Assembly (NCBI GenBank): GCA_028622995.1
Contig: JAJQJQ010000009.1
Span: forward strand, 1,302,001 to 1,366,000
DNA: 64,000 nt
Reading direction: 5' to 3'
DNA from: Panagrolaimus kolymaensis
Lineage: Eukaryota > Nematoda > Chromadorea > Rhabditida > Panagrolaimidae
Part shown: piece after piece, positions 51,581-61,985 of the stretch
Numbering within the stretch: position 1 is the first letter of the stretch
Layout of the letters: each line of letters opens with the position of its first letter
The notes under the pieces: generated by a model
Databases searched by the model: none
What the model was told of the DNA's origin: nothing
What the model saw: the letters and a program-made list of their open reading frames with translations, nothing else
Program-made: the position numbers and the translations under genes

Positions 51581-52348
51581 AATAAATGACAGAAGTTGAG
51601 AAGAAAAATAAATGAATAACGACTGAGCAGAAAACGACTAAAAACTATTACGGTTTATTATTTCATTTAAAAAAGAAATTTTAAAACAAAACACTTTTAT
51701 GGTTAAAAAAAAAAAAAAGAGAAAATAATGAAGGATAGCAGGCAATTACGATGCAACTATCAAACAAAAAATATTCCAAACAAACTCGAAAAAAAAAATA
51801 AATTTCAACAGCGCCATTGCCTCGCCTTCACTTATTATTCTCTCTCGCAGTCTTCCATTCTTATTTTTTGTGGCAGCTACAGGAAAAAAAACTCTATGTC
51901 ATGCGAGTATACAGAGCTCAATCTTGTGCATAGTTTTTTTATTTTCATTTGGGATAGAAGAAACGAACGTGAAAAATGTTCAAAAAAACAATTCGTGAAC
52001 GATGAACGTCCTAGGGAAGAATAAACACACTTCTTTTTTTTAATATGGCTGAATGTGTTCAAAAAAAAGAGAAAAAGGAAAGAGAAATGGAATAAGTGAA
52101 GGCAAGGCAATGGCGCTGTTGAAATTTATTTTTTTTTTCGAGTTTGTTTGGAAATATTTTTTGTTTGATAGTTGCATCGTAATTGCCTGCTATCCTTCAT
52201 TATTTTCTCTTTTTTTCTTTTTTAACCATAAAAGTGTTTGTTTTAAAATTTCTTTTTTAAATGAAATAATAAACCGTAATAGTTTTTAGTCGTTTTCTGC
52301 TCAATCGTTATTCATTTATTTTTCATCTCAACTTCTGTCATTTATTTG
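51581..52348. mobile_element. Long-inverted-repeat element, copy 1
   Basis: The left arm 51581-51836 and right arm 52091-52348 are near-perfect inverted repeats (AATAAATGACAGAAGTTGAG ... against CTCAACTTCTGTCATTTATT), flanking a ~254-base loop. The same structure occurs at 55141-55908 and 59708-~60345. No protein is encoded; the open frames inside are low-complexity. It sits exactly between the start codons of divergent astacin-like members 1 and 2. It could be a foldback/MITE-type transposon or a structural promoter module that was copied with the genes. Confidence 0.85.
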
Positions 52349-52409
52349 TTTTAAAAAGATAATCATTATCTAAATTTTTTTTAATTAACACATTTTATTT
52401 GTTCCAATT

Positions 52410-53151
52410 ATGTATAACTTTGGATATTACTTGCCAATCCTTTTTTTATTTTATATTTATGATTTTGCCAATGCCTATGTAAGTTTTATTGCAAAAAAAT
52501 GCAGTGTTTATATTTCTTTTTTTCAGGCAACAAATGTTAATAAAAATGAAGTGTGGGGGCGAGAAATTTTTTACACGTTTTCAGCTGATGATGCAAATGG
52601 TACTAATATTCGTCAGCAGGTTGCAGGAGCTTTTTTCATTATAACATATGTTTGTTTTTTTTTAAAATATTTTTTTATACTCTTTTTAGAATTTTCCTGG
52701 TTCCTTTGATTTCCAAGAAAAATCAGATATTAAAGTTTTTGACCGATACCTTTCTTTTATCGAGGGTGAAGAAGTAGGGAGATGTGCTTCACGATCATAT
52801 ATTCCATTTCTTCCCACTGTCATTAAAATAAATCCTGCTCCGTGTGATACTTACGAAGCGCTGTATGTTATCATGTCCGCATTAGGTAAAATTATAAGTT
52901 TTTATTTTTTTAATAATTTTTTTAAAGGTTTTGTTAATGAATATCAAAGAAGTAAGCTTTCTTATATCTATTTGTTAAAAATTTAATCGTATTTTTAAGA
53001 GGATGCAGATACTTATTTGACTATTAATAAAAAAAATATCAAATCTGAATATCAGGATTTAGCGAGCTATCATTTAACCCCATGCCCACTGGTAGATTTT
53101 TGGAATAAGATGGTTCAGGGTTTTTTCTTTACCAACATTTACCTAACATAA
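52410..53151 (+). CDS. Astacin-like pseudoprotease, member 2 (truncated duplicate)
   Basis: Five exons: 52410..52478, 52527..52649, 52690..52885, 52928..52951, 53000..53151, giving 187 residues. It is an almost identical inverted copy of member 5 (58434-59645) until the fifth exon at SYHLTPC. There homology breaks off and the frame runs into unrelated DNA (PLVDFWNKMVQ...) and a stop. The signal peptide MYNFGYYLPILFLFYIYDFANA is intact. At the zinc site the chain reads LYVIMSALGFVNE: Y123, V124 and S127 replace His, Glu and His. The CxxC is cut in half and the Met-turn region is lost, so a folded product is doubtful. It may be a pseudogene. Confidence 0.6.
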
Positions 53152-53691
53152 TAAGTTGCTTTATTTAATTATCAAGAACGATAACGAATTAGGAGGCACA
53201 ATATGCGAAAAAAAAGGCATTTTTGGGTATTTAGTTTTTTGCCGTGCACATTCCGAAAACGGCTCCATGAGCATGATTTATATCTTTTTTCGTGATTTTC
53301 AACCTACCATAAAAAAATGACGGCGCCTACAGGACATTTTTCACTCAACGAAGGGACCGTGCAAAGTTTTTTTTAAAATTTACTAACTTTTGGCTTTAAT
53401 CAAAAAAAGAGAGGTTACGAATTTATTTCGATGACTCCTTAAAACTGGTATTTAAAAAATTTTTATTCAAAAAAAAGTATGATTAATCCTCAAAATTACA
53501 AAAATATTAAAAAAAAAGAAAGCAAACTTTGTGTTTCGTAAAAAGATTATCTTAGATTAAAAAAGGATATATTAAAAATAAATTTAAAAAATCTTTAAAT
53601 AAAGAATGACAAAAGAAAATAAAAAAATAATCAATTAAAAAATATGTTGGAAATATAAAGAGCACAAAAAAAAAATCAAATACAAAGAAAG
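53152..53691. other. Intergenic between members 2 and 3
   Basis: Tail-to-tail gap. A short patch at 53178-53350 has a higher G+C content (GCCGTGCACATTCCGAAAAC, GACGGCGCCTACAGGACA) than its surroundings and begins soon after the point where member 2 loses homology. It may be debris of the rearrangement or another insertion. Confidence 0.4.
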
Positions 53692-54927
53692 TCAAGAAAT
53701 TGGCTTATAAATAGCTTTTACAATTGCAATATCTGTTTCAGAAAGTGTTAAACCTGTTTGATAATGTCGGCATATTTGTTTTGAAGCATCCGATGGCTGG
53801 ATAACCGGCTCACTTGTATTTTTCCTAAAAAGATGTATTTCATAAGACTTTTTCAATTCATAAAAAACCTTACGAAAAACGGTTAAAGCGACAGATCATC
53901 ATTATGCTATTAAAATCATATGTTGAAAATATAATATCTTCTGATTTACCACAGTTTTGGCATAATTTTGTGTAAAAGTTAAGATCCGTTTTACGAATGT
54001 TTTCTTTTTTAATTATAAGATTAAAGAGGCTATCTTGCCTTTTGTGAATGGGAACAAATCCTGAAATTTAGAGGCTTATATATATGCAAAGTATTAAATC
54101 GTAACCTAATCCATATAGTATGTTGCGAATATTAGTAAAAACAGAACAATGTTCTCTTTTACTAAGTTCAATATAATTAGGACCCAACAAAAGAGGCTGA
54201 GAATAACCACAATCTAAATCAGCCAAAACGAAAACAAAATATCTATCAATGCTTTGGGCTACAGTAGCAGTAATAGGAGTAAAGTTGAAATGATTGGGAA
54301 AATCATGATCAATTTGTTCTAATGCTTCTTCGACCAACTTTTGAACGACAGATGTAGTATCTTCAGTGTCACCATAGACAACATAATCGATATTATTTTT
54401 GTTTCCCCATTGATAATTATATCGAAAATTTGTTTCCTGAAGAGAATAGTATTAGTAAAAGTGAAGAGGTTTTAGCATTTAACGATTTAAAAGCTTTGGC
54501 AAGGAGCAAAAAACATGATTGAATTTAACATAAAGATACTCTTGCTGATTTTAAGCGTTGCAACGTGTAAGTGCAAAGAATGCTTAAATATCCAAGAAAA
54601 ATTTATGAAGTTACAGTATTTTTTAATTTATTTTAAATTCGCTAAAACAAAAAAGCTGTTTTTTTTTTCGTCGCTATAAATAATCGACCAAATGTTTAAA
54701 AGATTTATAAAAATAATTTATTTCAAAATCATAATTCTTTTAATGTTAGTGCATATGAGTTCACATTTACTGGTCTTCTTTATGAGTAAAGACATTTTGT
54801 GAAAAAAAATTTCTTTAATTTTTTTTCGAAAAATGAACAAAATAAAAAAACTCACATATTTTTTCGTTGTTGAAACACCAGGAATGTTGGTAACAATAAC
54901 AAGAAAAAAAATCAAAAATCGCAACAT
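53692..54927 (-). CDS. Astacin-like secreted pseudoprotease, member 3
   Basis: Four exons: 54927..54856, 54436..54106, 54060..53874, 53824..53692, giving 240 residues. The signal peptide is MLRFLIFFLVIVTNIPGVSTT. The fold is recognisable as astacin from aligned blocks and shared intron positions, but the zinc site reads NIRNILYGLGFVP. R128, N129 and Y132 replace His, catalytic Glu and His, and P138 takes the third His position. The Met-turn region reads YDFNSIMMI, losing the His-Tyr of VMHY. The small-disulfide cysteines (DCGY ... HCSV) and the CxxC (LCQNC) are kept. The 187-base third exon corresponds to the fused 24-base and next exons of members 4-5. Head-to-head with member 4. Confidence 0.85.
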
Positions 54928-55140
54928 ATCTAAAAATAAAAAGAGTAATAGTTATTAATAAGGGAGATTTTTAAAATAAATAAAAGGAAATAAAAAAAGA
55001 AAATCTTCAATTAAACTAATCTTTTCATAAGTAATTTTTTTTTTACATAAACTTACTTGAAAGCTTACGTACAAATTAAGATTAATAAGAAAATACAGCA
55101 AAAACAATGACCAAAATAAAGAATAAATTAATTTCAAACG

Positions 55141-55908
55141 AATAAATGACAGAAGTTGAGAAGAAAAATAAATGAATAACGACTGAGCAGAAAACGACTA
55201 AAAACTATTACGGTTTATTATTTCATTTAAAAAAGAAATTTTAAAACAAACACTTTTATGGTTAAAAAAGAAAAAAAGAGAAAATAATGAAGGATAGCAG
55301 GCAATTACGATGCAACTATCAAACAAAAAATATTTCCAAACAAACTCGAAAAAAAGATTAAATTTCAACAGCGCCATTGCCTTGCCTTCACTTATTATTC
55401 TCTCTCGCAGTCTTCCATTCTTATTTTTTGTGTCAGCTACAGGAAAAAAAACTCTATGTCATGCGAGTATACAGAGCTCAATCTTGTGCATAGTTTTTTT
55501 ATTTTCATTTGGGATAGAAGAAACGAACGTGAAAAATGTTCAAAAAAACAATTCGTGAACGATGAACGTCCTAGGGAAGAATAAACACACTTCTTTTTTT
55601 TAATATGGCTGAATGTGTTCAAAAAAAAGAGAAAAAGGAAAGAGAAATGGAATAAGTGAAGGCAAGGCAATGGCGCTGTTGAAATTTATTTTTTTTTTCG
55701 AGTTTGTTTGGAAATATTTTTTGTTTGATAGTTGCATCGTAATTGCCTGCTATCCTTCATTATTTTCTCTTTTTTTCTTTTTTAACCATAAAAGTGTTTG
55801 TTTTAAAATTTCTTTTTTAAATGAAATAATAAACCGTAATAGTTTTTAGTCGTTTTCTGCTCAGTCGTTATTCATTTATTTTTCTTCTCAACTTCTGTCA
55901 TTTATTTG
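55141..55908. mobile_element. Long-inverted-repeat element, copy 2
   Basis: Same ~768-base structure and orientation as copy 1, with a handful of base differences (for example GTGTCAGC for GTGGCAGC in the loop). It lies between the start codons of members 3 (54927, -) and 4 (55970, +). The direct similarity to the pair-1 region continues beyond the right arm through the promoter and first exon of the plus-strand gene. Confidence 0.85.
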
Positions 55909-55969
55909 TTTTAAAAAGATAATCATTATCTAAATTTTATTTAATTAACACATTTTATTTGTTCCAATT

Positions 55970-57386
55970 ATGTATAACTTTGGATATTACTTGCCAATCC
56001 TTTTTTTATTTTATATTTATGATTTTGCCAATGCCTATGTAAGTTTTATTGCAAAAAATGCAGTGTTTATATTTCTTTTTTTCAGGCAACAAATGTTAAT
56101 AAAAATGAACTGTGGGGTAAAAGCATTGCTTACACTTTTTCAGCTGATGATGCAAATGGCGCAAATATAAGAGATTTGGTTGAACTTACTTTGCTAGTAT
56201 TTAAAAAAGTGATATTATTATTTTATTTTCAAATTTTTATTATGATTTTAGGAAATTCCTGGATTAATTCCATTTGTTGAAAAGCAAATCGTTTCTAATC
56301 TTGATAGATATGTAGCTTTTGTTGAAGGTTCAGATCCTGGGTCATGCAGCAAAACATTTTATGTTCCATACTTGCCGACTGTTGTTAGAGTTGAAATTGG
56401 TGCTTGTGGTGTTTATGATCTACTTCGTGAGCTTACCAAAGTTTTAGTTATGTCGTTTACTTTTTCTTTTATAGCTTTTTATTATTTCTTTTTTAGGTTT
56501 TGATAAAAATGAATTTCAACGAAGTAAGATTCATCGTACCCATAGCATAGCCATTAATGAAAATCATGCAATACTAATATGCCTTACTAAATAGATAGGG
56601 GTGTGAGAGGTGTCGTAATGCAAGTGTTCAGTTTTTCTTAAAGTTTGCATTTTTCATCAAGGAGGGTAATTGCTAAAAAAAATTGACTAAAATATTTAAA
56701 TTAATTAAAAAATTTATAATTAGTATTCTTTAAGCGCAACATCCATTTAAGTTAATTTCTATAAATGAATTCTTTTTAATGCTAAACTAACGATACCATT
56801 TCATAATTTTAGTTGACCGGGACGATAATGTGAAAATACATTATGATAACATTCTTCCGTTATACCATGATATCGCTACTTTACATTTAAACGTATGTAC
56901 TAATTGTTTGGAAAGTGATAAATTTCCATTTGCTGTTTACGATTTTTGCAGCTTCTTTCATTTCGCGCCAATATATTCGTATATGAAGTTTGTTTTTTTA
57001 TTATTAATATAAATAAACAACTTATAAAATATAAGGGAGATTTCCGCATTTTCTTCTAATACTTTTTTAAAAGATTAATAAAGCTAAAATACTCGGCTAT
57101 GACTTTACTTTCCAGTTTTCGAAAGAAAAAATTTTACTTGCCGTCTTTAACATGATGTTAAAAAAATATTCTAATTGGTTATTAAACTTTATTTTATAAT
57201 GAAAGCCTAAATTTATTTTGACATTTTAGGGTAAATAAAGACCACCCAATTATTGAAACATTCAGTCCTACATCAACTAAATGCAGCCATACTTCATTTT
57301 CCGATATTGATAAACAAAAAATCAAAGCTTTATACCCTCCACAAGAAGAAACCTTTGAACGCGTGAACCCAATTTGTAATGGATAG
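55970..57386 (+). CDS. Astacin-like secreted pseudoprotease, member 4 (one suspect splice site)
   Basis: Six exons: 55970..56038, 56086..56208, 56252..56447, 56497..56523, 56813..56987, 57230..57386, giving 248 residues. Exon sizes match member 5 almost exactly. The signal peptide is identical to that of members 2 and 5, and the rest has diverged. The zinc site reads LLRELTKVLGFDK: R123 and K127 replace the two His, E124 is kept and K133 replaces the third. The disulfide cysteines (GSCSK ... GACGV) and CxxC (VCTNC) are kept; the Met-turn region is YDFCSFFHF. After exon 3 the expected GT donor reads TT (TTAG|TTATG), although the exon length is exactly that of its relatives. Either a rare donor is used, or splicing fails, or there is a base error. 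Confidence 0.7.
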
Positions 57387-58433
57387 GAAATGAAAAAATA
57401 TTTTCCGATTTATAACAAATTCATAAATTGATAACGTTTAAAAATCTTTTTAATAAGTAAATAAAAATTTTAAATATTTCTTTATTTTCTATTAATTTTT
57501 CATTAGAAACAAATACCATATACAAAGTTAAAAAAAATAATTTATAGGCTAAAGCAAAGTTTGTCTCCTAATCTCAAAAAAATATTAAAATAAGAGGGGA
57601 AATTTCGTGTTTAGTTAAAAGATTAAATAATAATAAAAAAAGAAGTATTGAAAATTATATAAAAAAATCTCTTTGTAAAAAACGCGGAAAATAAAATACC
57701 TTTAAATGACAGCTTTTTAAAAGCAAAAAAAGTAATATGAAATTGTTCCGAGATATTAATACAGCTTTAAAATGTCATAACAGAAACCATACTTATAAAA
57801 CACACAGTTAAAATTCCATGAATAATTAAAAATTGGAAAAGAAATGAAAAGAGATTAGTAAAAAATAAAAAATGTTAGACTTTTTTGGTTCATATCTGTT
57901 TCATTTCCTTTAAAAACGGCACTTTTTTTTGGAATGACTTCCAGGCATATTCATTTGAACAACAAAGAACTACCGCAATTTCCGTCGTAAGAACTTCGAA
58001 AAAGATATTGAAAAAAGGCATTTGCCTGGAAGGCATGCAAGAAAAATAATGCCGTCTGAAACAAATGTGGGTTCCAAAGATTTCATTAAAAAGGCAAGTT
58101 TTTATTCACTTGTTCACCTCATTTAACGTTACAAAAAGAGGAAATATTAAAAAAACACTTTTTGATAAGCCTTGGACTTAAGGGACCCTAATCATTTGGT
58201 CTGTTCGTTTGAAAATTATTCCGTGCTACATAAAGCATGCGGCAGAAAAATGACAAAGAAATTACAGTAAATGACAGTAATTATCAACTTTGTTTTTGGG
58301 CTCGCATTTGCCACATGAGGGAATAATGCGGGAAAATTTTGAAAAATAGACGAAATGATTAGGGTCCTTTAAACACCTAAAAAATTAACAATAAAAAATT
58401 ATAATAGAAAAAGCAACAATTTTTATATCTATA
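57387..58433. other. Intergenic between members 4 and 5
   Basis: Tail-to-tail gap of about 1 kb with a TIR element at 58179-58372 (listed separately). A short inverted pair TTCCAGGCA/TGCCTGGAA near 57940-58040 may be a hairpin. No coding sequence is supported. Confidence 0.45.
58179..58372. mobile_element. ~190-base TIR element (MITE-like)
   Basis: The left end (TTAAGGGACCCTAATCATTT) and right end (AAATGATTAGGGTCCTTTAA) are inverted repeats of about 20 bases with one or two mismatches. The interior is unrelated, more GC-balanced and non-coding. It lies just 3' of member 5. Confidence 0.7.
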
Positions 58434-59645
58434 TTATAATATATTGGGACATGCATTTGGTTTAGGAGGATAAATGGTAGAGATCTTTAAGATATCGTTG
58501 GAATTAAAAGTTGGTGGAATTTTACATAAGCCGGATTCGGGATTTGATGCTTCAAGTATGGGTAAATTCTGATCTACTCTAAAAATTAGATGGTAAGGAA
58601 AAATAACAAGCCGTCAAAAATAAAAATCAAAACGTTTGTTTACGGTAGAGTATTCATTATTATATTTATGATTTTATTAATCACATCAAAGACGCAATTG
58701 AGCACGATGTTTATCACTATGAATGCGATAGTCCCAAATTTTTTAAACCAAAAACAAAAAGGACCTATCTGTTTTTTTTAAATTCCAGAAAACACCAACA
58801 ACACAATTTTATCATGGGGCACTCAAACTCATATTTTTATTATGTGTAATTTAAGGGGTAAAATTTTTAAGAACGCTTACTTCATATAATCTAAGATAGG
58901 CAAAAAACTAAAGGTGCTGCACAAGTCGAAAGTATAAAAGGTAATGTTATTCAGTTCAAGACAATCACGGCATGGGGTTAAATGATAGCTCGCTAAATCC
59001 TGATATTCAGGTTTGATATTTTTTTTATTAATAGTCAAATAAGTATCTGCATCCTCTTAAAAATACGATTAAATTTTTAACAAATAGATATAAGAAAGCT
59101 TACTTCTTTGATATTCATTAACAAAACCTTTAAAAAAATTATTAAAAAAATAAAAACTTATAATTTTACCTAATGCGGACATGATAACATACAGCGCTTC
59201 GTAAGTATCACACGGAGCAGGATTTATTTTAATGACAGTGGGAAGAAATGGAATATATGATCGTGAAGCACATCTCCCTACTTCTTCACCCTCGATAAAA
59301 GAAAGGTATCGGTCAAAAACTTTAATATCTGATTTTTCTTGGAAATCAAAGGAACCAGGAAAATTCTAAAAAGAGTATAAAAAAATATTTAAAAAAAAAA
59401 CACACATATGTTATAATGAAAAAAGCTCCTGCAACCTGCTGACGAATATTAGTACCATTTGCATCATCAGCTGAAAACGTGTAAAAAATTTCTCGCCCCC
59501 ACACTTCATTTTTATTAACATTTGTTGCCTGAAAAAAAGAAATATAAACACTGCATTTTTTTGCAATAAAACTTACATAGGCATTGGCAAAATCATAAAT
59601 ATAAAATAAAAAAAGGATTGGCAAGTAATATCCAAAGTTATACAT
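58434..59645 (-). CDS. Astacin-like secreted pseudoprotease, member 5
   Basis: Six exons: 59645..59577, 59528..59406, 59365..59170, 59127..59104 (24 bases), 59055..58881, 58578..58434, giving 243 residues. It is the complete version of the sequence truncated in member 2. The signal peptide MYNFGYYLPILFLFYIYDFANA is followed by the domain. The zinc site LYVIMSALGFVNE has Y123, V124, S127 and N133 in place of His, Glu, His and His, so neither zinc binding nor catalysis is expected. The small-disulfide cysteines (GRCAS ... APCDT) and CxxC (PCRDC) remain. The Met-turn region has become TFDLCSTFSFLP. The chain ends TIYPPKPNACPNIL, with a late Cys near the position of the astacin C-terminal Cys. 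Divergent from member 6. Confidence 0.85.
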
Positions 59646-59707
59646 AATTGGAACAAATAAAATGTGTTAATTAAATAAAATTTAGATAATGATTATCTTT
59701 TTAAAAC

Positions 59708-60345
59708 AAATAAATGACAGAAGTTGAGAAGAAAAATAAATGAATAACGACTGAGCAGAAAACGACTAAAAACTATTACGGTTTATTATTTCATTTAAAA
59801 AAGAAATTTTAAAACAAACACTTTTATGGTTAAAAAAAAAAAAAAGAGAAAATAATGAAGGATAGCAGGCAATTACGATGCAACTATCAAACAAAAAATA
59901 TTCCAAACAAACTCGAAAAAAAAAATAAATTTCAACAGCGCCATTGCCTTGCCTTCACTTATTCCATTTCTCTTTCCTTTTTCTCTTTTTTTTGAACACA
60001 TTCAGCCATATTAAAAAAAAGAAGTGTGTTTATTCTTCCCTAGGACGTTCATCGTTCACGAATTGTTTTTTTGAACATTTTTCACGTTCGTTTCTTCTAT
60101 CCCAAATGAAAATAAAAAAACTATGCACAAGATTGAGCTCTGTATACTCGCATGACATAGAGTTTTTTTTCCTGTAGCTGCCACAAAAAATAAGAATGGA
60201 AGACTGCGAGAGAGAATAATAAGTGAAGGCAAGGCAATGGCGCTGTTGAAATTTTTTTTTTTTTTCGAGTTTGTTTGGAAATATTTTTTGTTTGATAGTT
60301 ACATCGTAATTGCCTGCTATCCTTCATTCTTTTCTCTTTTTTCTC
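59708..60345. mobile_element. Long-inverted-repeat element, copy 3 (inverted, right arm shortened)
   Basis: This is the same element in the opposite orientation to copies 1 and 2, as shown by the loop sequence. The left arm is complete. The arm toward member 6 stops matching after TATCCTTCATTCTTTTCTC, so roughly the outer 110 bases are missing. It lies between the start codons of members 5 (59645, -) and 6 (60720, +). Confidence 0.85.
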
Positions 60346-60719
60346 TGCTTTTATGTTTATAAAAAAATGTTTGTTCTGCCAAGAGATAAATTGTTTTTTG
60401 CCTTTAGCCACTAAATTAAAAAAATAGATAATTTTCGCCTGATTTAACTTTATGTTAATTTTTTTGTTTCTTAAAACCCCCATTTATGTGCCATTTTTTT
60501 GTTTTATTGCTAAAGTAATTTTTCCTTATGAAATACATATGTTATTTTTTTATCCTTGAGAATGTGGTCTTTACTCAAGGCAAAGAAGTTAATTTTACAA
60601 TCCTTTCCAAATTTTTACATTTAGCTTTTTTAGTATTCATTTTCTTTTCGCTATTTAACAAAGTTATTTTCATTAGCTAATAAACCAAGCCATTTTTCCA
60701 AGCAATAAAAATTTCCATT
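60346..60719. promoter_or_regulatory. Upstream flank of member 6
   Basis: Single-copy AT-rich DNA between the shortened element arm and the start of member 6. It presumably contains that gene's promoter. No motif can be named. Confidence 0.4.
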
Positions 60720-61585
60720 ATGCGGAAACTCATTTTTTTATTTTGTATTATGTCGGCAATTTCATTTTCATTATCTTATGTGAGTTGTCATTATAGCTGA
60801 TATAATTTTCTAATTTTCATCTTTTTCTTTTATTTTTTAGAATACTAACTTCGTGGAACGATTAAAATGGAAGGATACTGTGTATTATTACTTTGATATC
60901 GATGATGAAACTTTGGTTGAATTGGTTGGTAAAATGGTTGGTGAAGTTAATAAATATGCAACATCATTGTCATGGGTAAAAATTACTCGAGAAGAGTCGC
61001 ATGATGGACGACGCTTTATCGTTTTTCGGTTGAATAAATATTCATGCGGGAGGGTTCTTCCTATTGAAGATCAATTGAGCCTTGTTGAAGTATCTAATCA
61101 AGAAGGCTGTCATAGTGGCACAAATTTAAGAAATTTATTGATCGTTCTTGGTAAAAATTTTTTTTATCATTTATTCTCTCTACAATTTGCACACTTGACT
61201 ACATTTTTGCGAATTTTATTACAGGTTTTACGGAAACTCATAGACGGCTCGATCGGGATGATTATATTACGGTAGAATTTGATAATATTAAACCATGGTG
61301 TAACGAATTTTATGATAAATGCTATGAATGCCTAACATCGGATAATGAAGCCTTTAAAGACTATGATTTTGAAAGCGTGCTTCACATTCCTCAATACGAT
61401 GACATTAGAGCGTAAGTTTGAATACTTTTTTTGCTTGAAATTAATGTAATAAGGTTTTTTTTAGTAGAAACCGAGCTTTACCAGTAATCACTCCTAAAAA
61501 GGAAACCAGCCACCTTGGAGAAAGAACGATTCCACATACTATTTCGTCAAAAGATAGCGCAATAATTGGTGCAATTTATGGATAA
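60720..61585 (+). CDS. Astacin-like secreted pseudoprotease, member 6
   Basis: Four exons: 60720..60779, 60841..61150, 61225..61411, 61465..61585, giving 225 residues. The signal peptide is MRKLIFLFCIMSAISFSLSY. The N-terminal part reads like astacin (WKDTVYYYFDIDDETLVELV). The zinc site is NLRNLLIVLGFTETHRRLDRDDYITV. The following RxDRDDY block is very well kept, but R117, N118, I121 and E127 replace His, catalytic Glu, His and His. The Met-turn block is DYDFESVLHIPQYD. The small-disulfide Cys pair (YSCGR ... GCHSG) and CxxC (KCYEC) are conserved. Intron positions and the NxRNxLxxLGF wording tie it to member 3. It is the best-preserved scaffold in the cluster with no active site. Confidence 0.87.
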
Positions 61586-61985
61586 TTTTTAAAAAACACG
61601 TTTAACATCAATTTTTCTATAATTTTTTTTAAATGAATCTTCTGTCATTTGAATTATTTATGTAATATTTAATTTGTAATTATTTCACAACGTTTTTAAA
61701 CTAAACGTTCTATACTTTTGTACAAGATTCTAAATAAATATACATATATTTTTATTTGTTGATGCCTTTTGTTTCCTCCTCACCATTAAGTTTAAGTTTG
61801 AAGTTACTATCAAAAATTAAAAATAGATTTGCGATCAAGCATGAAAAAAGGCTAATTAATTTATGAAAGAAATTAAGATAATAATCAAGATTTATTTTCC
61901 ATTTTATAACATCATCGCAAATGAATTATAAATTGAAACAAAACAAAAAGTTACAAATGTACAAAAAATGGAAAAAATATTAAAT
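61586..61985. other. Intergenic between convergent genes
   Basis: 3' flanks of member 6 (an AATAAAT at about 61734) and of the CIR1-like gene. Nothing else seen. Confidence 0.5.

Noticed and set aside
51877..52110. An identical 77-codon frame (starting MPCLHLFHFSFLFL) seen in all three element copies
   Set aside because: It lies across the arm and loop of a recently copied palindromic element, is made of Phe/Leu/Ser from poly-T DNA, and shows no codon-level conservation beyond DNA identity.
52622..52709. Member 2 reading through its second intron to give a longer N-terminal product (…YVCFFLKYFFILF)
   Set aside because: The alignment with members 3 and 4 (KLVEEALEQ.. and DLVELTLLV..) needs the intron at the GT after ACATAT; readthrough would add a Phe-rich tail and a stop.
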